Positions 24,821-34,204 of a stretch of DNA of 64,000 bases are shown here, piece after piece. The notes beneath the pieces are model-generated. The model searched no databases. It was not told the origin of the DNA and worked only from the letters and a program-made list of their open reading frames with translations. Each line of letters opens with the position of its first letter. Position 1 is the stretch's first letter. The translations under genes were made by a program, and so were the position numbers. The stretch lies in NCBI GenBank assembly GCA_934339135.1, contig CAKRHP010000014.1, forward strand, positions 39,433 to 103,432. Reading direction: 5' to 3'. This stretch comes from an uncultured Lachnospiraceae bacterium (GTDB lineage: Bacteria > Bacillota > Clostridia > Lachnospirales > Lachnospiraceae).

Positions 24821-26719
24821 TTATTTCATATTTTCTTCGTTTTTGCTTTTACTTTTTTCAAAAACAAATGCCATATCTTTGCGGATCTTGTGATTGATGC
24901 CAAGCCCAATACCGATCAGTGTATAGAAGATCGGAGAAAGTGCTACGCAGGAGTCATTGGTAAGGGAGAGGATCAGATATCCGATCACTGCACCAAAGAT
25001 ACCAACACCAATGAATGTCATGTACTCTGAATAATGACATCTCCAGTAGATCAGCAGGGAATCAATTAAGTACCAGCCAAAGAAGATTAACAGTGCGATC
25101 AAAGAAAGAACACCGGTCTGGACACCTACCTGCAGATACATACAGTGAGGTTTTGTAACCAGCTCATTGATATGTCCGGAGTTATACATTCCTACCAGAT
25201 CGTTGTTTGGAAAAGCAATGATAAAGGTATCAGGACCGCTTCCAAGGAAGAAATATTTCTTCAACAGAGGGATGGTTCTGTCCCAGATGTAACCACGCAT
25301 GTTTGCAAGTTTATAATGTTTATCCAGATAAGGTACGCTATCGGTGATCCTGGCGAGCTTCATCATGGCATTATTCCCACCGCGACAGTAATATCCCTTT
25401 TGACCTTCGGTATTCATAAGATTAGAGAAGGCCCACTGGTATCCATCGATGGTAAGAATAAATCCCTGGAATGAATCATCACGGGATACATTAAAACTAA
25501 ATGGAAAACGTGGGTCAGAAATGGTATAGGTAATGCCGTCTTCCGACAGGGAAAAAGGTACATCTTTTTTGCTGCCGTCTTTTAACTCAAAATAATCCGC
25601 CCCCTTGGAATCCTGAAGCATTTTGATCACGAGTTGATCGTCCTTTGTTACTTTACCATTTTCTGCAGTATTTCGATCTGAGGATTGATAAACTACCGTG
25701 ACATTATTATTATTTGTCTGGATTTCTTTTAAAGGATAATATTCCGCTTCGGAGGTAAACATGCCCTGCAGACGGTTGATCAGAACATTGCCATTCATGT
25801 TGTTGACGAAGAGGAAAGCAGCAATGATCAAAATAATCCCGCCGACACCAATCTTCCAGTTTTTGATAAATACCTTTCGCATACATAAAAGCATAACAAA
25901 AAGGGAAACAACAAGGGCTACGATACCGGCACGGGACTGGGAGGCAAAAAGGATCAGAAGCATTGCAATGATCAGAAGAGCGCTTGCAATTTTCTGCCAT
26001 ATTTTTTGGACTGCCAGAAGAATTGTCAATAAAACAGGAATTGTCAGGGCAACATAAAAACCGACATAGTTAGGGTTGTAGAGGGTCATGTAAGGACGGC
26101 CGGGTTCAAAATTGAATACCAGCTGTTCGGTATAGGTGGAAGGTTTGATCAGACTCTGTCCGAAACTTGTCTGAAAAAAGTCATGGCGAAATACCTGGGT
26201 GAGTCCCAAAAATGCCATGATGGCAATGCCGATCATAAACCAGTTCATAGTGCGTTTCAGAGCTGATTCATTCTGCATGATAAAGAAACTGTAGTAAACC
26301 ATCAAGCCGTATCCTACAAGCACCCATACGGATTCGAACTGTTCAAAGATACCATGAAATGAAAAACCGGAGTATTTTGAAGCAACCGCTGATAAAAGTG
26401 CAAGTCCGCAGTAAACTGCCATAGGAATTAATTGTTTGATCCAGAGAGGATCTTTCTCTTCCGCAAAGAATAAATAGATCATGCAAAAGATCACATATCC
26501 ACATGCGAGAATGATCCATACCATTTTAAAATATAAGAAAAAATCAGTTGCATCTGCATACGTAGTGAACCATTCAAACTGATCCAGATTTGTAGAATAC
26601 TGGTGCATCATTGTGATCAGGGGAATGATGGCCAGAAAAGCAATAATTGGAAGTAATAACCCAAGAGGATATTTTTGCTCCTTTTGGGGTTGTTTTCGTT
26701 TGTTTTTGTTATAAGACAT
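24821..26719 (-). CDS. Wzy/O-antigen-ligase-like polysaccharide polymerase or ligase
   Basis: 632 residues, minus strand, about ten to twelve membrane helices. The Wzy_C core shows FASQSRAGIVALVVSLFVML, and after a long outside region the signature RGYIWDRTIPLLKKYFFLGSGPDTF. Between these two parts lies an insert of roughly 150-170 residues that reads as a soluble beta-rich domain (KGADYFELKDGS, GFILTIDGYQWAFSN). The protein would polymerise lipid-linked repeat units or transfer glycan to an acceptor outside the membrane. The start at 26719 has GGAGG immediately upstream; an in-frame ATG 25 codons earlier lacks a binding site. It is divergent from the GntR gene. Confidence 0.82.
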   Translation of the reverse strand: MSYNKNKRKQPQKEQKYPLGLLLPIIAFLAIIPLITMMHQYSTNLDQFEWFTTYADATDFFLYFKMVWIILACGYVIFCMIYLFFAEEKDPLWIKQLIPMAVYCGLALLSAVASKYSGFSFHGIFEQFESVWVLVGYGLMVYYSFFIMQNESALKRTMNWFMIGIAIMAFLGLTQVFRHDFFQTSFGQSLIKPSTYTEQLVFNFEPGRPYMTLYNPNYVGFYVALTIPVLLTILLAVQKIWQKIASALLIIAMLLILFASQSRAGIVALVVSLFVMLLCMRKVFIKNWKIGVGGIILIIAAFLFVNNMNGNVLINRLQGMFTSEAEYYPLKEIQTNNNNVTVVYQSSDRNTAENGKVTKDDQLVIKMLQDSKGADYFELKDGSKKDVPFSLSEDGITYTISDPRFPFSFNVSRDDSFQGFILTIDGYQWAFSNLMNTEGQKGYYCRGGNNAMMKLARITDSVPYLDKHYKLANMRGYIWDRTIPLLKKYFFLGSGPDTFIIAFPNNDLVGMYNSGHINELVTKPHCMYLQVGVQTGVLSLIALLIFFGWYLIDSLLIYWRCHYSEYMTFIGVGIFGAVIGYLILSLTNDSCVALSPIFYTLIGIGLGINHKIRKDMAFVFEKSKSKNEENMK

Positions 26720-26846
26720 AATTTCCTCCGCATAAATCATATTTGTTGTGGCTGTCCACAAAATAATTATATACGTTTTCGCGGGATTTCTCAACCAAAA
26801 AAGAAAAATGTATGTCTGTTACTTCTTATATTAAAGTTATTTGCTC

Positions 26847-26875
26847 TTTCAAATTATTTTAATATGTGTTATGAT
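26847..26875 (+). promoter_or_regulatory. Candidate promoter for the GntR gene
   Basis: Extended -10 TGTTATGAT (TATGAT at 26870-26875) with a weak TTTCAA 17 bases upstream. ATATTAAA/TTTTAATAT arms (26828-26835 and 26857-26865) overlap it and could be an operator. Confidence 0.4.
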
Positions 26876-26933
26876 ATCGGCAATGGTTAAGAAAAAGGAG
26901 TTCCGTAAAAGGAGCTTCGGAGTGAGGATGGTT

Positions 26934-27617
26934 ATGGATAATTATAATGGAGAAAAGGAAATGCCGGATCGGTATTCACTGCGGGGAAAGGTATTTCATC
27001 GTCTGCGGGAGGATATTCTGTCCGGAAAGTATGCACAAAATGATGAGCTTCGGGAGGCTGCAATCAGTAAATCAATGGGTGTCTCCAGGACACCGGTGAG
27101 AGAGGCACTTCGTCAGCTGGAGCTTGAGGGACTGGTGACAATTATCCCCAATAAGGGAGCCTATGTGAATGGGATCACGGCAAAGGATATTTTTGATATA
27201 TATGAGATTCGTTCTTATCTGGAGGGACTTTGTGCAAAATGGGCTTGCCGTAACATTACAGAGGAACAGCTGGATGATCTGGATGAGATCACATATCTCA
27301 GTGATTTCCATATCCAGAGAGAGCATTGGGAGCAGATCTTTGAACTGGATAACCGATTTCATCTGCTTTTATATAAAGCATGTGGAAGCACAGTCCTGGA
27401 GCATATTTTGTCGGACTATCATCATTATGTGGAGAGAGTTCGGAAAAATACTCTGTCTTCGCAGGGGCGTGCCGGCAAAGCAGCGCAGGAGCATAAAGCA
27501 ATTTTGAATGCTGTCCGGGAAAAGAATGAAGAACTGGCAGAAAAGCTTGCTAATGAACATATTTATAAGTCCCTTGAAAACATTAAGAAACAGGGGATGG
27601 AGAATCTGATGAAATAA
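26934..27617 (+). CDS. GntR-family regulator, FadR/FCD subfamily
   Basis: About 227 residues. The winged-helix domain (about 15-80) shows KVFHRLREDILSGKY, ISKSMGVSRTPVREALRQLE and GLVTIIPNKGAYV. The FCD effector domain follows (IYEIRSYLEGLCAKWA; the metal-site pattern ELDNRFHLLLY and EHKAILNAVREKN). Such regulators usually bind a carboxylic acid or sugar-acid ligand with a metal. Start is uncertain: ATG at 26928, 26934 or 26961 are all possible, and GTGAGG at 26922-26927 favours 26934 while GGAG at 26949 favours 26961. Placed between divergent Wzy and the second priming transferase, so it may control this polysaccharide unit; that is inference from position. Confidence 0.85.
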   Translation: MDNYNGEKEMPDRYSLRGKVFHRLREDILSGKYAQNDELREAAISKSMGVSRTPVREALRQLELEGLVTIIPNKGAYVNGITAKDIFDIYEIRSYLEGLCAKWACRNITEEQLDDLDEITYLSDFHIQREHWEQIFELDNRFHLLLYKACGSTVLEHILSDYHHYVERVRKNTLSSQGRAGKAAQEHKAILNAVREKNEELAEKLANEHIYKSLENIKKQGMENLMK

Positions 27618-27681
27618 AATACGGACAGTGATAGAGCGGTCAATGGAAAATTGTAGGGGATAAACAGGGGAAAGAGTAAAT

Positions 27682-29112
27682 ATGAACATGGAAAAAGAAA
27701 CAAAAAACTATGATCCATATAAACGTACAATACTGTTTTTTGCGTCACTTGTGAACATTATATTGATGACGTTGATCTTTGCCTATGCCTGGTATGGTTA
27801 TTATGCATCGACAATGTTTCAGATCACCTTTTATCGGAAAGGACATTATGCACTGCTTGCATTATATGCATTGTTAATGTTTTTCTTTTCTACGATGTAT
27901 GGTGGATTAAAGATTGGGCAGCTTCGCAGGATTGAGGTGATGTTGTCCCAGTATCTGAGTCTGATCTTTACAAATATCGTGGCATATTTTATTATCTGTC
28001 TGCTGGCATTTGGTGTGGTAAGTCCCACATATCTGCTTTTGGTACTTCTGGCAGAGATGGTTGTATCCACAATCTGGAATGTGATCATTATTCACTTTTA
28101 CAACCGGATCTTTCAGCCATGGAAGATTTTGCTGATCTACGGGGAACGCCCTGCAGCAGATCTGGTATATAAAGTAGAGGCCAGAAGAGATAAGTATGCA
28201 ATTTATGATGCCATCAATATTGATGAGGGAATCGATGCGATCGCCGAGAAGATGAAATCGTTTCAGGCAGTGATCATTGGAGATATCTCAGCCATTAAGA
28301 GAAATGACATTTTAAAATACTGTTATGCGCACAAGGTACGTGCTTATGTTATCCCAAAGGTATCTGACATTATACTGATGGGAGCGGACCGGATCCATGT
28401 GTTCGATACACCGTTTCTTTTGTCGAAGGGATATACTTTGAGTTTTGACCAGCGTCTGGCCAAAAGAGCTTTGGATCTGGTGATCGCAATTCCATTGACG
28501 GTAATCTTGTCACCGGTGATGATTTTGACGGCACTGGCAATTAAGCTGTATGACAGGGGTCCGGTATTTTATAAGCAGGTGCGCTGTACCAAACATAACA
28601 GGGAATTCGAGATTATTAAATTCCGCAGTATGATCGTGAACGCAGAGAGTGATGGAGTAGCCAAGCTCGCTTCGGAAAATGACAGCAGGATCACTCCGAT
28701 CGGTCACTTTATCCGTGCAACGAGAATCGATGAGCTGCCACAGCTGCTGAATATCATCCGGGGAGATATGTCTTTTGTGGGACCGCGCCCGGAAAGACCG
28801 GAGATCATCCGGGAGTATTGCGAGGACATGCCGGAGTTTAATTTCCGTACAAGAGTAAAGGCAGGTTTGACAGGATTTGCCCAGGTATATGGAAAATACA
28901 ATACCACACCATATGATAAGTTAAAACTGGATCTGTTTTATATAGAGAACTATTCTTTCTGGATGGATCTGAAGCTGATCCTGATGACTGTCAAAACTGT
29001 TTTGAAAAAGGATGCAACAGAAGGCGTTGCAGAGGGTCAGGTGACAGCACAAAAAGAGGATCCGGATCAGGAGTCGGTGGAAGAGATTGTAAAGGAGATT
29101 GTCAATAAGTAG
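27682..29112 (+). CDS. Second polyprenyl-phosphate sugar phosphotransferase
   Basis: 476 residues. Four N-terminal membrane helices (NIILMTLIFAYAWYGYY; YALLALYALLMFFFSTM; IVAYFIICLLAFGVV; LLLVLLAEMVVSTIWNVII), a nucleotide-fold middle region, then the catalytic domain: KRALDLVIAIPLTVILSP, IIKFRSMIVNAE, TRIDELPQLLNIIRGDMSF with the Asp-Glu pair, VGPRPERPE and KAGLTGFAQVYGKY. The GPRPERPE signature places it in the WcaJ/EpsE-like group and differs from the TRPP version at 16655, suggesting a different sugar or a second polymer. The C-terminal tail is acidic (EDPDQESVEEIVKEIV). It heads a plus-strand run of glycosyltransferases. Confidence 0.92.
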   Translation: MNMEKETKNYDPYKRTILFFASLVNIILMTLIFAYAWYGYYASTMFQITFYRKGHYALLALYALLMFFFSTMYGGLKIGQLRRIEVMLSQYLSLIFTNIVAYFIICLLAFGVVSPTYLLLVLLAEMVVSTIWNVIIIHFYNRIFQPWKILLIYGERPAADLVYKVEARRDKYAIYDAINIDEGIDAIAEKMKSFQAVIIGDISAIKRNDILKYCYAHKVRAYVIPKVSDIILMGADRIHVFDTPFLLSKGYTLSFDQRLAKRALDLVIAIPLTVILSPVMILTALAIKLYDRGPVFYKQVRCTKHNREFEIIKFRSMIVNAESDGVAKLASENDSRITPIGHFIRATRIDELPQLLNIIRGDMSFVGPRPERPEIIREYCEDMPEFNFRTRVKAGLTGFAQVYGKYNTTPYDKLKLDLFYIENYSFWMDLKLILMTVKTVLKKDATEGVAEGQVTAQKEDPDQESVEEIVKEIVNK

Positions 29113-29124
29113 TGGAGGCAGATC

Positions 29125-30354
29125 ATGAAAGCGTTAATTGTCACAAGAGTCAGCGGATTTCTTCCGCAGTTTGAGGCGAATAATGTGAAAATATTGCAGG
29201 AAATGGGCTTTGAGGTTCATTATGCTGCTAATTTTAATACCATAGTATATGGAAAGGACAATCATCGTCTGGAAGGAATGGGACTTATCTGTCACCAGAT
29301 CGACTTTGAGAGATCTCCTTTTTCGCCCGGTGTCCGAAAAGCCTATCATCAGCTGAAGGAGCTTATGGAGCAGGAAGCTTTTGACCTGATTCATTGTCAT
29401 ATGCCCATGAGCGGTGTGGTTGCCAGAATGGCTGCGCAGGCAGTGAGGAGAAGTTCAGGAAGAAAGGTTCCTGTTCTTTATACCGCACATGGACTTCATT
29501 TTTATGAGGGGGCACCTTTGAAGAATTGGATCTATTATCCGGTGGAGCGATATTTGTCCCGCTTTACGGACAGACTGATCCTGATCAATGAAGAAGATTA
29601 TAAAAGGGCACAGAAATTTCCGGTCAGAGGTTCTGTAGAGAGAACTATGGGGATCGGCATGCGCCTGGAACAGTTTCGTCCCTGGTATAAGACGGATTAT
29701 TCCATGGGAAAGGCGGGATCTGATCAGGACATCTATGAAAAATATGGAATTCCGGATAATTATGGGATTTTGATCAGTGTGGGAGAGATCACACAGAGAA
29801 AAAACCATATTGTTATGATCGATGCCATGAAAGAGCTTTTGGATCTTCCTTTAGTATATGTCATTTGCGGATCGGGTCCATGGGAGGAAAAATTAAAGAC
29901 TCATGTGCATGAACTGGGACTGGAAAGCCGGGTGAAGTTTGCGGGATATATAGAGCAGGTACCGGCAATGCTCCGTCAGGCAGATTGTTTTGTATTTCCG
30001 TCGTTTCAGGAGGGACTTCCTGTAGCGGTTATGGAGGCGATGGCAGTGGGACTGCCGGTAATCGCTACAAGGATACGTGGCATTACGGATCTGTTAGAGC
30101 ATACAAAGGGAGGTTATCTGTCAGATGACTGGGAGCCGGAAAGCTATGCGGTGAAGGTGCGCCGGATGTTTTCAGAAAGAGGGGGGAAAAGCAAGGTCTC
30201 CCGACAGCAGCGGCGTCAGGAAATGGGACAGTGGAACCGCGAAAAGGTACAAGAATTTGCACTTCCGGTAGTAGAGGCAAAGATGCGTAGCATATATCAG
30301 TCTGTTATGGAGGAAATCAATGAAAACATTACAGATACTCATGTCAACTTATAA
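29125..30354 (+). CDS. GT4-family glycosyltransferase
   Basis: 409 residues, GT-B fold, cytoplasmic face of the membrane. The N-terminal half has DLIHCHMPMSGVVARMAAQ and LYTAHGLHFYEGAP; the C-terminal half carries ISVGEITQRKNH, VICGSGPWEE and the nucleotide-sugar E-x7-E region FPSFQEGLPVAVMEAMAVG. Resembles EpsD/EpsF-type enzymes of exopolysaccharide loci. The donor sugar cannot be inferred. Its last 35 bases overlap the next gene, so translation is coupled. Confidence 0.9.
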   Translation: MKALIVTRVSGFLPQFEANNVKILQEMGFEVHYAANFNTIVYGKDNHRLEGMGLICHQIDFERSPFSPGVRKAYHQLKELMEQEAFDLIHCHMPMSGVVARMAAQAVRRSSGRKVPVLYTAHGLHFYEGAPLKNWIYYPVERYLSRFTDRLILINEEDYKRAQKFPVRGSVERTMGIGMRLEQFRPWYKTDYSMGKAGSDQDIYEKYGIPDNYGILISVGEITQRKNHIVMIDAMKELLDLPLVYVICGSGPWEEKLKTHVHELGLESRVKFAGYIEQVPAMLRQADCFVFPSFQEGLPVAVMEAMAVGLPVIATRIRGITDLLEHTKGGYLSDDWEPESYAVKVRRMFSERGGKSKVSRQQRRQEMGQWNREKVQEFALPVVEAKMRSIYQSVMEEINENITDTHVNL

Positions 30355-31246
30355 TGGAGTAAAATATATTACAGAACAGCTGGATTCTCTGTTGGAACAG
30401 GATTGTGAGAAGACCGGAAAAGCAGCCTTTCGCATTGTGATCCGTGATGATGGTTCTTCGGATGGAACACAGGATATTCTCGAGGAGTATGCCGGGAGGT
30501 ACCCTGAGAAGATCTCATGGTATCAGGGGGAAAATCGAGGTGTCATCCGGAGCTTTTTTGAATTACTTCAAAAGGTGGAAACATCGGATTATTATGCCTT
30601 TTGTGATCAGGATGATTATTGGATGAAGAACAAGATGACCCGTGCGCTGGAGGTGCTCCATACAATGGAACAGGACGGACCGGCATTGTATTGCTGCAGG
30701 CCGAAGCTGGTAGATCAGAATCTGCAGCCGCTGGAATCGGAGATTAAACGTCCGCTTATGCGGCCGGGATTTCGGAATGCCATGATTGAAAATATTGTAA
30801 CCGGCTGTACGGCGGTGTTTGATCAGACGCTTCGGGAGATGGTTGCAAAAGAGCTTCCGGAGTTTACGGTAATGCATGACTGGTGGCTTTATTTGATCGC
30901 AACGTGTTTTGGGGAGATTTATTATGATGAGACACCGTATATCTGTTATCGTCAGCATCAGGGGAATGTTTTGGGAACGAAAACGAGAAAAATGGATGAA
31001 TGGAAGATGCGGCTCAGAAGATTTCAGGGGAATCGGGGGAATATCAGCCATCAGTTGGGAGAGTTTATAAGAATTTTCGGTGATACGGCTCCGGACAATG
31101 AAAATATGCAGATGGCAAAGAGATTTCTGGAGGTGCGTAAATCATTCGGGGCAAGGAAACGTTTCCTGAAAGATGCCGGGATTTATCGGCAGCGCCGGGA
31201 AGATGACAGAATATTTCATATTATATTGCTGTTAGGGAATTACTAA
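30320..31246 (+). CDS. GT2-family glycosyltransferase (rhamnosyltransferase-like)
   Basis: 308 residues, GT-A fold. The start MKTLQILMSTYNGVKYITEQ, the first Asp motif IVIRDDGSSDGT, the DxD-like FCDQDDYWMKNK and the acceptor-side VMHDWWLYLIA are typical of GT2 enzymes that act in rhamnose- or galactofuranose-containing polymers. No membrane helix. GGAGG within the preceding gene drives its overlapping start. Confidence 0.9.
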   Translation: MKTLQILMSTYNGVKYITEQLDSLLEQDCEKTGKAAFRIVIRDDGSSDGTQDILEEYAGRYPEKISWYQGENRGVIRSFFELLQKVETSDYYAFCDQDDYWMKNKMTRALEVLHTMEQDGPALYCCRPKLVDQNLQPLESEIKRPLMRPGFRNAMIENIVTGCTAVFDQTLREMVAKELPEFTVMHDWWLYLIATCFGEIYYDETPYICYRQHQGNVLGTKTRKMDEWKMRLRRFQGNRGNISHQLGEFIRIFGDTAPDNENMQMAKRFLEVRKSFGARKRFLKDAGIYRQRREDDRIFHIILLLGNY

Positions 31247-31278
31247 CGAATGAGATCAAGGGAGGATAAGATCTGCTC

Positions 31279-32991
31279 ATGGACATATGGAAAAAAATAG
31301 TTGGTTTCTGTAAGGACTATGGAGTGTGGTATACTGCAAAGAAAATTGCATATCGCAGTTATATCAAGTACTATCTGGGCAGAAAATACTGTCCTTTTAC
31401 GATATCGGCGGAGGAAAGGAAGGTTCAGGAGGAGTGGGTTCCTGACAGAAAAATTAAGATCAGCATCGTCGTTCCTTTGTATAATACGAGAGAAGATTTT
31501 TTCCGGCAGATGATGGATTCTGTTTTGTCCCAGACATATGGAAACTGGGAACTTTGTCTGGTGGACGCCAGTGATCAGGAGGAGTGCAGACGGGTGCTCC
31601 GTAGGATCGTGGAAGAGGTTCAAAAGACGGATCATAGAATCTGTTATCAGCGGCTTGTGGTCAATGAGGGGATTTCAGAAAATACCAACCGTGCTATAGA
31701 GATGAGCACAGGAGAATATATTGCATTGCTGGATCATGATGATATTCTTCATCCGTCGGCATTATATGATGTCATGCAGGCGATCAATTATCATCAGGGA
31801 GAGTTTATTTATACGGATGAGCTGTCTTTTGACGGGACACCGGAACGGGTGCAGAATATTCATTTTAAACCGGACTTTTCCCCGGAGAGCTTTCGAAGCA
31901 ACAATTATATTTGTCATTTTTCTGTGTTTTCACGGCATCTTTTGGAAAAAGCGGGAGGATTTCGGAAGGAATTTGACGGCAGCCAGGATTATGATATGCT
32001 GCTGCGTCTGACGGATGAAGCGGACAATATCTATCACGTACCGAAGGTACGGTATTACTGGCGGATCCATGAAGGCTCGGTGGCTTCTTCGTCCGCAGCG
32101 AAGCCATATACGATTGATGCGGGAAGGAGAGCATTGGAAGCGCATCTTGAGCGGAAAAAAATTTCCGGAAGGGTCAGCAGTGCCAAGGAATACGGTCCCT
32201 TTTACCGGGTGCATTATGAGGTTCCCACATCTACGAAGGTTCTGGTAATGGCAGAAACGGAGGCAATCGCCGGAGAACTGAAACACACCTTGAAGGAGCT
32301 GCCCTATGAGATGGAAATACATCCCGTCAATCAGCCTCGTTTTGAGGTGGATGAGAAACAGTTTGATGTGATCGTGCTGGTGCGGGAGGGTTATCAGCCG
32401 GAGCAGACCGGAGCTGAGTGGATGCAGGAGCTTTTATCCTGCCTTGTTCCAAAGGAGAACATGGTGGCGGCTCCGGTAGTATATGATAACCGGGGAAAGG
32501 TTTATCATGCGGGATATGGCTACAGCGCAGCCAGACCGGAACAAATTTACAGTATGTACCGTGGAGTGCCCCGCAAAGATCCTTCTTATATGTATCGTCT
32601 GGCTTTTCGGCAAAATGTTTCGCTGGCAGGAGGAGCAGTTCTGGCCGTCAAAGAAGAGGTATATAGTGACTGGGTTGAGGAAAATCTCGAGGTCGGGACG
32701 AAAAAGTGGAACGGCTGGGGAGCATTCTCGGATCAGACCTGGTTCTCTTTGTGCCTGAAAGCAAAGAAAAGATGGGGAGACTGTGTTTATACACCGTATG
32801 TATCTTTTGTTAAAAAAAATGAGATGCCGGGACGAAAGCAAAGAACCGCACAGAAGAGGGAACAATGGAGAATGTTCTTTGCCATGTGGGACAGGATGTT
32901 TAAAAAAGAGGATCCTCACGGTAATCCGGGGATGGAAGTGTTTGGAAGATTCTATTTTTTGGGAAACGATCACAATGCTTTACATTTTTAA
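31279..32991 (+). CDS. Two-part GT2-family glycosyltransferase
   Basis: 570 residues. After ~50 residues of basic N-terminus, a GT2 catalytic domain (about 55-280) shows ISIVVPLYNTREDFF, LCLVDASDQEE, the DxD-like LLDHDDILHPSAL, FDGSQDYDMLLRL and VRYYWRIHEGS. The C-terminal ~270 residues resemble the second, degenerate sugar-transferase module seen in long GT2 proteins of rhamnan or galactan loci (NMVAAPVVYDNRGKVYHAGY; FRQNVSLAGGAVLAVKEEV). The GGAGG site lies 13 bases before ATG 31279, longer than usual. Next to glf, a role in adding galactofuranose is plausible but unproven. Confidence 0.85.
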   Translation: MDIWKKIVGFCKDYGVWYTAKKIAYRSYIKYYLGRKYCPFTISAEERKVQEEWVPDRKIKISIVVPLYNTREDFFRQMMDSVLSQTYGNWELCLVDASDQEECRRVLRRIVEEVQKTDHRICYQRLVVNEGISENTNRAIEMSTGEYIALLDHDDILHPSALYDVMQAINYHQGEFIYTDELSFDGTPERVQNIHFKPDFSPESFRSNNYICHFSVFSRHLLEKAGGFRKEFDGSQDYDMLLRLTDEADNIYHVPKVRYYWRIHEGSVASSSAAKPYTIDAGRRALEAHLERKKISGRVSSAKEYGPFYRVHYEVPTSTKVLVMAETEAIAGELKHTLKELPYEMEIHPVNQPRFEVDEKQFDVIVLVREGYQPEQTGAEWMQELLSCLVPKENMVAAPVVYDNRGKVYHAGYGYSAARPEQIYSMYRGVPRKDPSYMYRLAFRQNVSLAGGAVLAVKEEVYSDWVEENLEVGTKKWNGWGAFSDQTWFSLCLKAKKRWGDCVYTPYVSFVKKNEMPGRKQRTAQKREQWRMFFAMWDRMFKKEDPHGNPGMEVFGRFYFLGNDHNALHF

Positions 32992-33037
32992 TTGAGTGAG
33001 TTAAAATATAAGGCGACAGAAGGGAGAATAAAATAAA

Positions 33038-34132
33038 ATGAAGTATGATTATCTGGTAGTCGGAGCAGGTCTGTTTGGTACTGTATTTGCCAGAGAAATG
33101 ACAAATATGGGCAAAAAATGCCTTGTGATAGATAAAAGAGACCATATTGCAGGAAATATTTATACCGAAGAGATGGATGGAATCTATGTACATCGTTACG
33201 GTGCTCATATTTTTCATACATCCGATAAAAATATTTGGGAATATGTCAATCAATATACAGAGTTTAATCAGTATATTAATTCCCCGGTGGCGATTTATGG
33301 AGATGAACTCTATAATCTGCCATTTAATATGAATACATTCAGCAAAATGTGGGGGATTAAGACGCCGGCTGAGGCAAAGGAGATCATCGAACGTCAGATA
33401 CAGGAGGCGGGGATCCGGGAACCGGCAAATCTGGAAGAGCAGGCAATCCGTCTGGTGGGAACAGACGTATATGAGAAACTGATCAAGGGGTATACCCAGA
33501 AGCAGTGGGGCAGGGAGTGTACAGAGCTTCCGGCATTTATTATTAAACGTCTTCCTCTGCGGTTTACCTATGACAATAATTATTTTAATGATCGTTATCA
33601 GGGGATTCCCGTAGACGGCTATACCAAAATGGTTGAGAAAATGCTGGAGGGGATCGAGGTGCGTCTGGAGACAGATTATTTCCAGGTGCGGGGCGAGATT
33701 GATGCGGATACAACGGTATATACAGGACCGATCGATGAATATTTTGGTTACAGTCTGGGACATTTGCAGTATCGTTCTCTTCGTTTTGAAACGGAGAAAC
33801 TAAACTGCGAGAATTATCAGGGAAATGCAGTTGTCAATTATACGGCAGCAGATGTTCCATATACCAGGATCATCGAGCATAAACATTTTACATTTGGAAA
33901 ACAGCCGGTAACGGTGATCACCAAAGAGTATTCTTCGGAATGGAAACCGGGGGATGAACCGTATTATCCGGTCAATGATTCCAAAAACACGGAGTTGTAC
34001 CGTAAGTATCAGGAACTTGCGAAGCAGGAGCGGGGATTGATCTTTGGGGGAAGATTAGGCCAGTATCAGTATTTTGATATGGATAAAGTGATTGCATCTG
34101 CTTTGACATGTGTGGAGTCACAGAGGAGATAA
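33038..34132 (+). CDS. glf: UDP-galactopyranose mutase
   Basis: Flavoenzyme that interconverts UDP-galactopyranose and UDP-galactofuranose in the cytoplasm. 364 residues, usual length. The FAD-binding start is YDYLVVGAGLFGTVFAREM and the domain continues with HIAGNIY and the active-site HRYGAHIFHTS. GYTQKQWGRECTELPAFIIKR, RFTYDNNYFNDRYQGIP and FGGRLGQYQYFDMDKVI are family hallmarks. Its presence in the glycosyltransferase run is the best direct evidence that the surface polymer contains galactofuranose. Confidence 0.96.
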   Translation: MKYDYLVVGAGLFGTVFAREMTNMGKKCLVIDKRDHIAGNIYTEEMDGIYVHRYGAHIFHTSDKNIWEYVNQYTEFNQYINSPVAIYGDELYNLPFNMNTFSKMWGIKTPAEAKEIIERQIQEAGIREPANLEEQAIRLVGTDVYEKLIKGYTQKQWGRECTELPAFIIKRLPLRFTYDNNYFNDRYQGIPVDGYTKMVEKMLEGIEVRLETDYFQVRGEIDADTTVYTGPIDEYFGYSLGHLQYRSLRFETEKLNCENYQGNAVVNYTAADVPYTRIIEHKHFTFGKQPVTVITKEYSSEWKPGDEPYYPVNDSKNTELYRKYQELAKQERGLIFGGRLGQYQYFDMDKVIASALTCVESQRR

Positions 34133-34204
34133 AGGGGAACTGTGACGGAAGAGCGTATACATATTATGGGGCGATAGCGGATATTAGAAAGGCAGGGAAT
34201 AATA

